A DNA stretch of 64,000 nucleotides from positions 310,001 through 374,000 of the forward strand of contig JAKJHU010000066.1 in assembly GCA_022316685.1 (NCBI GenBank), read 5' to 3'. Positions 35,850 to 50,600 of the stretch are shown piece by piece; within the stretch, counting starts at the first letter, position 1; each line of letters begins with the position of its first letter. Source of the stretch: Progne subis subis. Lineage: Eukaryota > Chordata > Aves > Passeriformes > Hirundinidae. The notes beneath the pieces are model-generated. The model did no database searches and was not told the origin of the DNA. It was given only the letters and a program-made list of their open reading frames with translations. The translations under genes were made by a program, and so were the position numbers.

Positions 35850-38360
35850 CCATGGTCTCTTTGGGAGGGCAGAGCCCAGGCGATCCCTGCTAGGGATGCT
35901 GGCTCCAGATGTGTGCACAGCTGGCCAGGATGTCCATGAGGGATCTGCTCCTCGGCTGCCCCGGGGTCTGATTGCAGGAAACACTGACATTTCCCCAAAA
36001 GAGCCCATCTTTTAGAGATCCCAGCAGATCCATGCTTGCTCCATGCCGTGTTCTCCCAAGCACTTGTCCCAGGGGCTCAGGAGGATACAGAGTGTGACTG
36101 ATGTCCCACCGCTGTGGGAAGAAAGTCACAAGTAATACTTCCTTCCAACACACAGCTTGAAATAACTAAAATTAATGCTCACTTAAATGGATTGGATGCC
36201 AAGTCGCTGCAGGGCTGTTTCAGCAATGCCAACTGGATGTGGGACAGGCTTCAGCACCAGCACATTCCCCAAGCTCTGAGGAACTGCCTGCTTGGGTGAC
36301 TTCTTGAGGGAGCCCACTCCAAGAGGCTGCTCCAGCTCGGGACAGCAGTGACCCCTGCACAGGGTTAGGGACATCACTTAACATCACTGTTGTCCCCTAT
36401 GTGGCCACCCAGCACCCCCCAAAACCACAGGCAGCTTCCAACAGCCACAGAGTCTCACATGGAGCCTGCCACATTTACCAGGGCTGTTGCTTCCTGCTCC
36501 TTCCATTTATTTCCACTGTCCAAGGAACCTTTTCCCCTCCCAGCACCTCTATCATCCATCCAATCCTCCCCACACCCCACAGGGAGCCACCAGTGGCAGC
36601 AGCCCAGAGCCAGGCAGCCCCTGTGACCATCACCAGCACTGCTGAGCAGGGAACCACTGCCTGCAGTGAATCCCAGGAGGGTCTGGGATGGACCAAACAG
36701 CCACAGTGAAGGTTTTCAGTCACCCCCTGAACTCCAGGACCTTGGCTCAGATTTCTTGGCAGTGACTCCAGCAGTGCTGCAGGTCGCTCTTCACCACCTC
36801 AGGGCAGCCTGCACCAGATCTGACACCAGCATTGCTCTTGGAAGGCACCACATCATGTTCTCATCCTCTGGGCCCAGGAGTCAGAGCATTCTCTTCCCCC
36901 TGAGAAGTGAAGCCCCTTCCATCCCAGTCAGGTTCATTCTTTGGGCAAGACTGGATCCATGAGGTGATGTTATGGCAGCCAGCTGTAGATGAACCCAGTT
37001 CCTCCATTAAAATAAACTGGTCCAACACATGCCTACCCTAAGAATCTTTCCAGCAGCACAAATAGCAAATAGGGAATTTAAGGCATTTAACCACACCAGG
37101 CACAATAATACCAGTAATAATAAAACCAGCAGTAGTTTTGGAGTTCACCTTGCACAGGCCCTTCCACAGCCAGGCCTGGGAAAGGGGCAGGGACTGCAAC
37201 AAATGACCAGGGGCACTGAAGACCCAAACCCACTCCAGACACTGCTATGGCAAACTCCCTACTTCATCTGAAGGCTACAAGTCCTAGGATTCAGCAGAGT
37301 TATTTCCACCTAATGCAAGAATTATCAGAAATAAACATCTGGAAAAGCCTAGAGGGAAAAGTAAATTGCTAAACTGAAACATACCCTCCCCACAAAAAAA
37401 AAAAGTCAAGCACTGTGACAGCTGCACCACACCCACTCCTCCCAAAACGAGACTGAGGGTTGAGATTTTTTGGCTAAGAGGCATCATTAACTATTTGATC
37501 ACGGTCTGGTAGCTGCAATTTGGGGCCATCCAGCTGCAAAGAGCCTCCCCCCGATGATGAAAAGCAGCTGCTGTAACCGTGTCCCCCTGGCCCACCATCC
37601 CCCGAGGAGCAGAGCTGGCTCTCATGTGCAGGACAGCTGGAAACTCTTACACAGATATGCCGTGAGAAAGCAGTTCCCAGCTCCTCAGTTCCCCATGCAG
37701 CACCATTCCATGGATTGCAAGGGGATAAAGTTCTTCCGTCATGGGATTCATTCAAGCAAGGTGGTTGTATTTCAGGGACTGTCAGCAAGGAGGCACATTG
37801 CTTAAACTGCATTCCTTAAAACCTGATCAGAGGAAGACATTCCAGCCTCACATTCACATCCTGACAGGAGGCGCATCCCCACTCAAACTAGCACTCAGGG
37901 TACCGTTAAATTCTCCTCAATAATTAGCTCTAAGGCAGCAAGGAAAATCCATCGAGCACTATTACAGATCCCCTAAGGAATCTGCTTCCTGCTAAAGCAG
38001 ACGACACAATGCTCCTTAAACCATCTCCTGGCTACTCACTTGCTGCAGTTTCCAGGGAAATTACAGCTCTTCTGAACAAGGGACAATATTGTCCCTCAAT
38101 TATTTACAGAGTTCAAAACTAAGGTCAAGATAAAGATTTAGAAACAGTTCAGGAAACCGTCTGGGTGAGGAGAGGGATAAAGCTGCAGTGTTACAAATGT
38201 TTCCCTTGTAATAACGCCCCCAAAGAATATCTGTACAGAGCACTGCACAGAAAATCACCAGAAACCACTGTTAATGAAACTCTTCCATGCTCTTGACATC
38301 TGCCCAGCTTCCTCCCATAAATCCACATCTCCTCCCCAAAGGCCCCTCCCCCAAGAGACA
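35850..38360. other. Spacer between convergent FRMD4A and PRPF18
   Basis: About 2.5 kb of unique-looking noncoding DNA lies between the predicted 3' ends. I found no transposon, RNA gene or conserved reading frame. Its right border depends on which PRPF18 polyadenylation signal is used. Confidence 0.6.
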
Positions 38361-38381
38361 GTGAGGTCTCATCAGCATCAT

Positions 38382-38387
38382 TTTATT
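38382..38387 (-). promoter_or_regulatory. PRPF18: Candidate distal polyadenylation signal of PRPF18
   Basis: AATAAA on the minus strand (TTTATT on plus), about 1.2 kb after the stop codon. A choice between this and the proximal signal cannot be made from sequence alone. Confidence 0.4.
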
Positions 38388-39044
38388 AACTTCTAAAGCT
38401 TTGAGCTCTTGACATTTTCTCTGGGGTCAAACACTCCACACTTAAAATCTCCTGTGTCCAAAGAAGAGTCTCCAGAAGAACCTGGAGTTCTCCAAGATAC
38501 TCCTCCCAATCACTGCCAGCTCACATCCCCCAGTATCTCACCGTGCCACAGGACACTGGGGACACCCAAGGTCACTCCTTGAGCAGAGGGCTCCAGTTCC
38601 TGCTCCGAGCTGCCAGTTGAGGTGAGGACCCGGACAAACCCATTCAATGGAATAATGACACATTTCTTCAGGAAGTGGTTCTGTTCAAAACTAACAAAGT
38701 TTCAATATTTCACTGTTTATGCAGAATTAGACATCATCGTTCCCATGAGTTTCCTCAACATTCCCAGTCAGGATACACAATGGTAAAGATTTGTGGCTGC
38801 TAGAAATACTGTTCATGGTCATGGGAGGTCCTAATTATTTTCTCTGCAATGCCCAGCAGACTGAAAATTTTCTCCAGATGGATAAAAATGGAATTTGAAA
38901 AGCCTCAAGAGCCATAAGATTACTTCCCTGAAGCCCAGAAGGTTTACATTAAAAATGTCATTACCAAAAAAAACCAAATCAGATGCATTCAAGATCAAAA
39001 CCTCTTTGCACTGAGGCTGAGAAATATAAAAACCTTTTTTTTTT

Positions 39045-39050
39045 TTTATT
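39045..39050 (-). promoter_or_regulatory. PRPF18: Candidate proximal polyadenylation signal of PRPF18
   Basis: AATAAA on the minus strand, running into a genomic A run about 510 bp after the stop codon. The A run would also cause internal priming in oligo-dT data, so apparent 3' ends here need care. Confidence 0.4.
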
Positions 39051-39561
39051 CCTGATAAATACCACATGAAAGATTAGCCAATAAAGTCTTTATATTTACA
39101 GAAATAACCAAGATTCAGATTTGACTGCTTCCCTCTAATCATCTCCCCACGTCAGTCTCCAAAGCAAAAGCAGACAAAAAAAGCTCCACATATGCTCCTT
39201 GCAGAGCTGAGACTCACCTAAAGGTCTAAAATATGGGAAACAGTTCAGTCTGCAGTTCCCTGAACAATAAACTGAAGTAGAAGCAGTTGTCATGTGCATT
39301 GTCCCTCGGTCTTAAACTCTTCAAAACCCATCCTTCTGCTGTACATTGGATGTGTTCAGCAAAAATCACAGATTTCAAAAATAAACCTAAATAAATGAGG
39401 CTTGGAAAAAGGAAGCAGGGGGGGAAAAAAAAAAAAAAAAGTTTTTTTTGCAAAGCCCATCCCAAGTTCTTTGTTGATGTTGAGGCTCAAACTCCGCCTC
39501 TTCCATCCTCTCTGGCTGTTGGAGACCGAAACGTGAGTCCCACCCTGGCCCCTGCAGAGCC

Positions 39562-39642
39562 TCACAGCGCGTTGTACTCCACACATTTGGATGGGTCTGT
39601 TGGGAAGTGCTTCTGGCAAATGGTCATGAGCCTCTTCAGCCC
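39562..39642 (-). CDS. PRPF18: PRPF18 exon 10 (residues 317-342 and stop)
   Basis: 81 bp after the acceptor TTCCTAG. It encodes [20 protein letters not shown] then VEYNAL and TGA. It is the last helix of the Prp18 domain and the conserved C-terminus. Confidence 0.97.
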   Translation of the reverse strand, partial: GLKRLMTICQKHFPTDPSKCVEYNAL

Positions 39643-42600
39643 CTAGGAATTAACAAAACAAGGACAATTCTGTAATAAGGCTGCAGCTGTTGAACAAACT
39701 TGATAGACTACAGCATTCTTAAGCTTAACAAGAAGAATTAAAAAGAAAATTCTGCTATTTTGAGGTTGGGATTTTTATTTTGGTTGTTAATTCTGTTCAG
39801 AGTTTGAGGTTCTCTTCAATATTAGAGGAGTTTGTGGCATAGTCAAAAAGGCTACAGCTTCAGTCCCACCTGGTAAGATTCACAATGAAGGACCACAGCA
39901 ATTCTTTAATCCCTCTTTATCATCAAGGGAGCAAATGATATCATAATTAAAGATATTTACAAGAAAGCTGAATATTAAAATTAATTCTAAAGAGCAAAAA
40001 GCTATTTAAAAACAAGCTGCACAGCCAAAGCAAGAACCAAACACTTCTCAGGAGGAGAATTGTGGTACCATACAGGACAACATAGAGACAAACTGAAGCA
40101 ATCAAGGAGAAAGGCAGAATATAGACTTTTCAGTTCTTTCAAGGCATCAATTGCCAAAAGCCAACATGACAGGAACCCTGTGATTATTTTCTTTCAAGTC
40201 ACACAGAAAAGTCTACCAAAGAAAGCCAACTGCTGTGGTGGAAGTGTAATTTAGCAGTGACACTGTACTCCAAGACAGCAGTCATGTCCCTGTCATGAGA
40301 CCCTCCTCATGGAAGGCAGCTCCTCACTCAGGGAAAAATGATTCAACAGGATGATGATGCTTTGGCCTTTCTAACGCAGCAAGCATGGAAAAGTCTGTCC
40401 CAGCTCCATACTGATTCCTTGTCTGGGATGTTCTCACTCCAGGGTGCTGTAATCAGGAACATGTTAGCTTCATGCAGCTGCTGGGAGCATAGGTAATAAA
40501 TATCCCAAACTCCAGTTTGAATCAAACTTGTCAAACAAGACCCAATTTTTAAAACTAACATGGAGAACATGCATGTTTAAAGCCAACTTCATCTTGGTGC
40601 TTCAGTGAGTCAAGTAATTTAGAAGCAGAGATATGAAATTCACGGTGGGGAAGACGAACTCAAGGAATTCCTTGGCCAACGGATGTAGTCCCAAAAGCAG
40701 AGAAGGGACAAATTGGGGAATTAAATACTTCCAAGCATAACTGGAGCCTGTCTCTGAAGATGCATAATCCACATGCCAATTTTCACCTTACAAAATAATT
40801 GGTCAAATTTAATTTGTTGTCTCTGTAAGTGTTGGAAGGTCCCTGCGACTTCACAATGGTATATTTTAAAGTTATGCTATTAAAAACTAGAGTTGAAGAG
40901 AAACCAAAAGTTACATTTGCAGCCCAAATACAGGGAGATTCAGAGCAGAAAGGGAAGTTGCATTTTGCAAGCAATTTCCTTGCAGACATCTGCAGAAGCT
41001 GAAAAGCAACAGGAGTCCTCCTGTTGCAGAGGGAGGACATTTATGTAAACCTCCCCTGCCAGGAGCTCTGAGCTCCATGATGCTGCTCTGGAAGCTTCAA
41101 AGTTAACACAGAAGGGTTTTTTTAATCTCAGTGAAACTGCAACTGGCAAGAACCAAACACATTTAACAATACAAAGGGAGAAGGCTTGTTTCCTCAGACC
41201 TGTCCACCCACCATGTTGAAAGGACAAAGGAGAAAACCAACTAATTCTGCAACCCGAAGTCCACAAGGGTATGAAGATGCCCAGGAGGAACTAAACCTGG
41301 AATTTTGAGCCCAGATTGCTGAACTTACTGATGAATGCATTTATCTAGTTGCAGAAATAGTCAGGACTGAATTTTACAGTATTAAATTCTGTGCATGTTT
41401 AAAGCATGAGTTAAGCAGTGAGGGGCCTCAGAAGAATCAAGCCTGTCTTCACAGCTGCTTAGGTGTTCATGCAGGATATCACAGCAGTTCAGAAAAAATC
41501 CATTAGACTGCTCCTGGCCCAGCAGTGAACAGCCTTCAGGTTCAGGATGAGCTGCTATTAACTGGATGTCATCCTTTACCCAAATTACCCTGTCCATTTC
41601 TGGGACCCTTTTACCACATCACCTGTCACTGAGGTTTCCCAAAGATGCCCCTACACGAGCAGACCCTTTGGATTTCCAAAGCTGACATTACCTGTATGTA
41701 TTTCCTCTGAGTTTCATCGTTGAGCACGTGGGCCACGTGCTTGGAGAAAATCTTCTCGCGCCCCGTGCGCGCGTGGATGCCGACCATGGTGACACCGATG
41801 GGCCAGGGAGCGTTGCCAATGGCCATCTGCAGGTAGGCATCGTTTGCCTGGAGAGGGAAGGGCACCACTGAGCACCACACACAGCATTTCTGCACTGCCA
41901 GGGGCAGTTAAACACCCATTCCAGCCCCTCTGATCTGCTGTCAGGGCATGGTATTACCCAAGTGCACAACGCACCTTCCCACACGGAACTCCGAGGGAAG
42001 CAAGGACTGTGGACTCTCCCTTGTGAAAATAAAGAACTGGATAAGGCAGTCTGGTTACCTTGACCAAAATTACGGTTCACTGGGATTATTTTCAACTCGA
42101 CTATCTCTGGTTAAATAAGGCTACATTTGTAACCATGCTTAAGGCCAGAGAAGTAGCAGCAGTAAATCAATCAGGAATTTCCCCATAAAGAGCACAGATC
42201 CTGTTTTAAAGCTCTAACAGACAACATCCCTGGGAAAAACAGGGATAAAATTCAAAGGGAAAATTAATAGAAAGAAAAGGAGAAAGGAAGAGAAGTATAG
42301 AGCTTAAAAAAAACCCCAACATAACAACTGAGAACCAGAAAGTGACAGATACAATTACAGAAAAAACCCGAAGGACGTGGAACGGGACATTCCTTCTGTA
42401 TTAGAGAGCAGCGACAAAACTCACTGATAAAGAGTTCACTTATCACCTCCTATTCAGCAACTGCACAATAAGAAGCAGCAATCATGACCAGTGGGTGCAG
42501 ATTCTTTCCAACTAGCACTGAACAAACTGGGAGGTGAATAATGAACAAGGCAGGGGGTGGCAGACAGACCTAAAAGCAAATCTGAAGAGGGGACAGAGCT

Positions 42601-45600
42601 CAGTCATCACCTGCATGAGGCAGAATCTGAAGAGTCTTAGCTAAATACCTACTTGCTGACTTAAATATACTTTCGTGATGAAACAATGTGTGAACATGCA
42701 ATTAAAGACCCTTGCAGGACTGTCACAACAGGGTTAATTAAGGCTACGTGGACAACTTGAATTCTGGCATTTGCCTGCTGTCAACACATTGATTTCAAAA
42801 TTAAAATCTTTCAAGCTTTTCAACTAACAAAGCAGCAAGAATTTGTGGCTGACAGTATTCACTAGGCTGCACAAAGCAAGCAGCAGGCAAAAAGAGACAG
42901 AAGACAAGAGTAGGCAAAAAGAGACAAGTCTCTTAGGAAGCAAAATTGAAAAGGATGTATCTGTAAAAGCATTAACCTAATGTAAAAAAAAAAACAAACA
43001 CAAAAACAAAACATCCAAATGTGTACTCAAGTCATCCAAAATCTCTCTGTGAAGTTTACTTAAAGGCAAGCACCTCCAGGAGAGAGAAGCACTGCTGATT
43101 AACCCAGAGATACACCACATTCCTGCATGCTCATTAGTTTGAGAAGGTATTGGAAAGGGAATTTCCACATAATGATGACAACTAAGAGAAAAAAAAAGCT
43201 TCAAAATAAAACCCCACTCTCATGCATCTCACATGTTCAGTTCTGCTACCAAATGATTTGGATTAAATTTGTCTTAGGCCATATAAAGTTGTTTTTTTTT
43301 CAGCATCAAAAGCAGGTTTGCTTTCTCACTTGACAAATTATACCAAATCCTCACAAGAACAGTAAGAAATACTAGAAATTCAAGGGCAAAAGACAGCTTG
43401 GTTTCCTCTGTATACACAAGCTGCTTTAGTAAATGCTATTGGTATTTGAGTTTCACTTCTGAAGGCAGCTACAAATAAAACCTAACACTGCCTTTGGTCT
43501 TGTGTTCCAAAGCACTTCTGCTTCCTCCAGTGAGCAGAATTCATCCAAAAAAACCTTCTCATTAATTTACCTCAACCTTGCCAGGCCACTTAATGTGAGC
43601 ATAGACAAACAAAGGGACAGTGCCTCATACTCAGTAACTCAGTTTGCCTCAATTAATTCCTAACTAATTAATCATCAACACCCTGTTACTATTCAATACC
43701 TCCATTTAAACTTAGAACACCAGGTTTCCCCTGCAGGAATGCTCTGCAACTTATTTCACCCATCTCTGAGAAAAATTTTCTTCATGTTTACAAAGGTGTG
43801 CAATTCCATGAACCTCAAAAGATCTTCTGTCAGGCTGTGGATCAAACACTACTTGGAGCCTAATGTTTCACTGCCATTTTCATTTTGTTGGGATAGATAT
43901 TGTATTTCCAGCTATGCATCTTCAAAATGGGAAAAAAAAAAAAAATAAAAAAAGAGAATGCTGAAGCAATAAACTCAATCTTTTACAACCAGACAGCATG
44001 AACATAATGGAAGAGTACAAACAGACATACCTTCACATATTCTCTTTGCAACATAAATTTAATAATATCTGTTATTGATTCTTTGATGTCTGCAGGAAGT
44101 GTCTACAGGAGATGGGAAAGAAAAAAAAAAAGACATTTACTTCAGAACAGCAGCTCAGGAAAATCATCTTACTCAGCATTTATACAAAGTTTAGCAACTC
44201 CCCTTGCTTGAGGAGTTTCACAAAAGGAAAACATGTTTGTTATGCAGATGAAGGATCTGAAGAGGAGAGGTTAAGCGGTTACACCTCGTAGCTGATGGCA
44301 AAGTGCAAAATGCATCCCCAATTTTCTGTCGTGTTTGCAACCCAGGGAGCTTTAAACCACAGCTGGAAAAGCAGTGGGTGGGCAGATTTCACTGACTGAG
44401 ATAAAGTCAGAACTGGGGGTCAGGAGCTCTAGATACAGAAACTGCGACCAACTCACTAATCCCCTGTCCTTCAGTGAGGCTAACACTGCCCTAGAAAGGG
44501 CACTGATGCTGGGTACCTGGGAAGCAAAGGCTGAAGAGACATTTAAAGGGTTTTTTTACCCTTTTGCGGAGCTTCCTGAAGAGCGGCCGCAGGTAGGACT
44601 CTGTCTGTTTCTGAGTGGCGCTGTTCAGCTTCCCCTGCACGCCCCGTTTCACGTAGTCCTCTCTGGCATTCAGCTCCTTGGCCCAAACTCCCAGGAGGAA
44701 CTGCAGGGAGCAAGCACATCTGTGTCATGGTGCCATCTAGTGACTTCCCCGGCACACCAGACACAACAGAGGGCTAAGTGACCGAGCAAAGTGAGTTTTT
44801 TGGAGAAATCTGAGTTAAGAAGGTAAAATCTTTTTCAGAAGGATAGGCAAGGAGGGACAGGAACAACCCTCTTATCTCAAATGTACACACACAAATAAAA
44901 ACTTCAACTCCTGCTGTGAATTTGATCACCTCAATAGTTACACAGGCACCGGCTGACTTGCCTGAGAGGCAACACAGGTTTCTTGTCAGCAAACAAAGAA
45001 ACAATTTCCTGCCACTCACTTGAACCTGTGGACTTCCTTAAAACCCTCTAAATTTCACTAACAGAATACTGAATAGGTGACACTCCTATTCAGCTTGAAC
45101 TGTTCCAAGGAAACTTCTCCGAAGGTTTTGATGCCACAGTACTACACAGAGGCGACTACAGACAACTGCCTCAAATATCACACAAAAATCAAAACCATAT
45201 TTATTTTGTCTGGAAAAGCAGGACCAGATTTTGAAGAACGCTGCTCTCCCAAGAGCTCTTTCCCAGATCTGGCACAAGTCACTGTTGTGACTAACAGAGG
45301 CTGTGGAGTGCCAAGCATTTAAAAAAACCCACATCTTACACGTAACGTGTGAGATTTTCCTCTCAAGCAGCTGAAACACACCCTTCTATTCTTGAAATGT
45401 ATCTGCATGGCAGTAATAATATGAAACAACTACAGAATAATTCGAGTCTGTTACCTTCAAGAATTTTGTTATTATGTCCATATCATAGTGATCATCACCC
45501 CGTCCTAAGGATTCTCCCAGAGCCTGGAACAGGGAGAAAAAAAGGCCATTATTTCTACTTTGTCTAGTCTGCCAGCATCACCACAGCAGAGCATGGTTCA

Positions 45601-47406
45601 CTGCACCATGAACTGCAATAAATTCTATAAGAAATCCCAAACACTGGTCATGAAACAGCTACAAATGCCATCGAAATTCATTAATCTACTAAAAGCATTT
45701 ACATCACAATACCAATATGATTATTTCTGAAAAGTCAATGCAACAGTAATTCTTCAATCATTAACTACTAAATTATTGGTATCATTAGCAGCTGTCTGAC
45801 AGCACTGTGTTAAGGGGAACTGTGGGTGCACTGCATTTTTGGAGAACCCCAAAGCCATCAATTAACCTAATTATTTTGTTATGCTATTTCAATTCTCTGA
45901 TGTACTGGGGCTTTTTACCACTTAATTGCAACTGTGAATTTGAGGGAACAAACCTAACAACAACAACAACAAAAAAAAAACCAAGCAACAAACCACTAAA
46001 AAGCCCCGCTGTATGCTCCAATACTCTACCATACTGCTAAAACCTCAAAACTATAAATACTAACAGTAAGTTTTATAAACATTTTCCAGTAGATATAGTT
46101 GGATTTATAATCTATTTCCATTGCCCTCATGATTCCAAAGTGAGTTTTATTTTAAAAAAATCTCCTAGATTTGGAGTCAAATTCAATGTAAGCCTTTATT
46201 CTCAAGGCAATTCAACTAAAGTAACAAAATTAAGACATGGTGTTTTCAAACTTTTTAGAAAAAGACTGTTTGCATGACTCAAACCAAGCCTGTCCTACTA
46301 CCACAAAAAGGGGTTATTTTGAGAGCTAGCAGATCAATAAAATGTAGCTCCAACACAACTCCTGCTATCCACTCTGGTACTGCAGTTATTTTAACCTAGA
46401 ACCCCTGCCAATGTAACAAAAATCCCAGAGTATTTCTTAATAATAATGTATTCACTTCAGCTTTCAGTTATAAATCGTATTATTTCTTAAATGTGCTTTT
46501 GGAAGGACATTATGAAGATTAACTCCTGCAAAGAGTTTTGAAGATTAAGGGTAAAAGTCTTCAGCTCAAGTTAATGTGCTTTTCAAAACATTATCCTGAA
46601 ATACCAGGTGCTGAATGCATTTCCTAGCACTCACTCTCCACTCACACAAACACCACAGGATTCTTTCAGAACAGAGCAGCCATTTGCACTCAAGTTTCTG
46701 GGACACATTATCTCTGCACTTCTTATATTTCCTGTAGTCTGCCTATTTCTGATGCTCTTTTTTATTCTTTTTGTCCTAGATGTTTTCACATCAAACATTC
46801 ATTCTGGGTGTCTATTTTTCAGAGTCCTTCTTCCTTCCTTCTTAATTGCTACTGACCTTATTACCCTCTCAAAGACTCATTGGAAAGGCTTTGGCATTTA
46901 TGACCAGGTAATGCATTGCAATTAAATTCTCTACTTCTGAAATCCCTGGAGAACGAATCTTAGCTGTATCACTGTCTTTTCAGGCAACACCTGTCCCCTT
47001 TGGGATGAAGTGTTGTAAACAAAGACCACTTGAGTTTTCACTTGTCTTTTGTAGGCACCTACAGTGCAATTCCAGGCTTGGAAACCTAAGTTTTCTCCTT
47101 AAGAATACTTCAAAATGCCTAAGTCAGCTGTTGAAAAGAAGACAACTTTGTCTAAACAATCCTGAAGCTTTTTGCACAGCAACATACTACATCTGACATC
47201 CTTTAGTTATGATCTATCCCATACTTCTAGTTCTTCAATAGTAGTATTCTCCTCATGGACTTTCAGGTCATTCTGGGAGTCATCATCTCCTGCTTCTTGG
47301 CCGCCTACAATTTCATTCAGATACTGCTGATCAATCTTATCCAAAGCAGCTTTCAGGTCATTTCTCAGGCCCTACAAGACAGAAGAAAAACCACAAAAAA
47401 TGACTG

Positions 47407-47437
<31 letters not shown>

Positions 47438-47651
47438 CCTCAAGTAAATAAAAGCACTTCAGTATTGTCACTGTGAGCATCCAACCTCTGTTTAAGGTGC
47501 AAATTCTGTAAAAACACACTTAAGGGTTTAGCGTTGTTTGAATTTAACTGAACTGCAAGAACAGTTTCTGCTTCAGCACTTAACAAAAAGGAGGTGCATG
47601 AACTTTGGAAGTGCTCATACCTATGAAAAATACTCTTTACAGTATTTTCAC

Positions 47652-47697
<46 letters not shown>

Positions 47698-50600
47698 CTT
47701 GGAGGATGGGATCAGCCTCTAGGACTTTCTTCAAGTAATTTTCTTCAAGCAATGCAATGAACCACCCCAAAACAAATGAAAACCAGACCATAACCATCAC
47801 CAGCTCTACAAGTCTTCACATCTGCCCTGAAATAAGTCTCACTCCTTCAATGCCAGACATAAAACAATAAATATTATAAATGATTTAAACATAGCAGAAT
47901 GTTTTATATAGACTCACTGTTTAAACTTTAGAAGAGGTGACTAAAAAAAACCAGAATCAGTTTAAAACCATATATAGAAAGTTAAAAGACCCTTTCAAAT
48001 AGAACATAAAATTCACCTTAACCACAGTTGAAGGATTTGCCTGAAATATAAAGCTCTATAAAGGAGTATGACATTCCTTACCCTCAGATAAATTGAGCCA
48101 CTCCACAGGGAATGGATATGCACAGTTACTTCCCCTCTTCCATCATACTTGCTTGTCTGGAACGTTTCTATTAATCATATAGTTACTCTAAAAATGTCTG
48201 AGCCACAAGGCTGACTGACAAAGCAGCATGCAGAATCCCCCTAGACAACAACAGGAGTGACTGAAACATGTAACAAAAATCCAGCACAACCCTATTTATG
48301 GATTCTCTATTTCCTAATCCTGCTCCTGTGATCAATGCCACTGGGGAAGCTTTCATTAGCTGAGCCTTTATTTCTAAATCTGTTTGTCTTTAAAGAGTTG
48401 GAGAGGAAAATGCTTCCCTTTTATGGGCAGCCCCAGAAAAGACATCTAAAACAATTCAGTTTGCCACAAATTAGGGAAGAGAATGCAAACTGTCACTCTG
48501 CTAGTAAAGCTGTAAATTTGGTTAACAGTGAATGCAGAACAAACCCTAACTGTATCTCCTCACTTATCTGATCACTTCTTAAGACAAAAGGAATAAATTA
48601 ATTATATCTTCAAGTCAGTTTTCTAGTTGATGGCTACTTTAAAGGGAATGGGGAAAAATGGTATTTCTATAAAAAGTTATAGCTCTGGAATCCAGGGATT
48701 TGAAAAATCATTTATATCCCGGAGAGACAGTATGCAGTCCTGCTCTTACTTACCTGTGCCTTCTCAGGGGTGCATATAATCACAAACACAGGATTATTTT
48801 AACAGTAAATGACTGTTCTCTGCTCTTTAAAAAGCAGGGGCAGAACAAGCTGAGGTATTAGTGGCACCTGAAGGCCCCTTTTCCAATTGGAAAGGGCCTG
48901 GTAGATTTCTAGGGCTGAACTCTCCAACATAATTGTAACTATGCACAAAACTCTGATATTTAACATGTTTTTTCAGCAAAATAAATGCGACAAGAGCACA
49001 TATTCTCTTTGCTGTCTATTACCCCCTCCTCCTGAAAATGAACAGTTACTGAAAATGATTTTTGGTAACTTTTCTAGGGTTACTTATTGATTACCCCACC
49101 ACAAATAAGTAACGAAGTGCCAGTCTTACCTTGTTCACTTCAGGTGCAAGAATTTCTATCTTCCTCAGACGCTGAAATGCATCATAATCTGTTTCTCCAA
49201 ACAGCCTGATGGGCTCACCCCTCTCTCGTAACCTCCTGATAACCTGAAAAGAACCAAAGCACTCCCTGACGCATAAAGGAAGCAAAATAAAATCCAGAAT
49301 GACAGATTTATTTACTTTGCTTAGAATAACAAGCTGAGCTGGAGTGGAGAGGAAATGGCAATATTTTAAGCAGCAGAAAAATGTTCCAGACACTTTACAA
49401 TCTAAATATAAAATTCCCACGGTATTTCAGTGAAAGGTCATTCCAAATATTACCGATCCAAACTTTGCATAAAATCCCAGGCTGGTTGATACAGCCGAAC
49501 TTCCTCTTGCTCTGACTTGTCCAAACAAATACACCAAAATCATCCCTCTGGCACAGCTTAAAAACCATTTTCAGAATCACAAAGGAACTTGACAATAATC
49601 TCACCCACCTATTTGTCTTGGCAATAAAAGTACTAACTGGGCTGCAGGTTGTTCCAGCACAGCTACAATATGAATCTGCTAAAAACCCCCATCATTAAGC
49701 ATTTGGGAAATATGAAGTCCCAAAATCTAATGGGATAGTTACTTTAAAAGTAGATATAACAGAAATGAAAAAGCCTCCCTCAACTTGATTCAAACCTCAA
49801 ACCAAAACAAAACCAGCAGCTCCCATTACAAGTCCTCTAAGAACCTGAATATCCTGACAAATAAAGGGGAGGTGTGAAATGCTTGGATGACCTCAGCTGT
49901 GAATTTCAGCATTTCCACGATTAAAGTGTATTCTGTAGTTCTGACCTTCCTGCTTCTGCTTTGGGTGTGGATCTGTTTGTGAACTTAAATCCACACAGGC
50001 ATTTTTATCCTTAGAAAAGGCAAAGAACACCCCAGCTGCTCTGGCTTTAGGACTGTTTCTTCTAGAGGCTAAGGTGAATTTCCAAAACTTATTTTCTAAA
50101 TCTGTGTTCAGACGAATGAGTTACAAAGAAAAGAAGCTCAGGGGGAAAAAAAATCTTGGAAAAAGTCAGCATGCCATCTTCAGTACTATCCAAGGAGAAC
50201 ACTGATATTCAGGGTAACACTCTGAAAGAGCTGTAAAATGTTATACAACATCTGTGTGAATCCCCGTATCAGAGAGGCTCTACCCATCTGTGCCTCCCTA
50301 CACATTCAGCTGGACAGCAGAGCCCTGATAAGCAAAGATGATCATTAACTGCTGACTGCAAAATTGGAAGCTTTTTATTTAATAAAACTGCCATAAAAAG
50401 GACAGTGCACTGGACAAAACAGCCCTAACAAGAAATTTCAGGTGCATTTGTTGTAAACTCAAGCAGTTGGTTTCTGGTGATTGATTTTACCTCCTGTCTG
50501 GAAAGAGTCATTGGTAACTTTTCCTCCGCCAGTTCGAGTTCCAGCACTGGATTTGATGAAGCCAGTGGCTTCTCCTCCTCTTCCTGCTGCTGTACCTACA

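Noticed and set aside
47653..47692. Poly-A run as the tail of a processed pseudogene
   Set aside because: No reading-frame remnant or recognisable mRNA-like sequence lies beside it.
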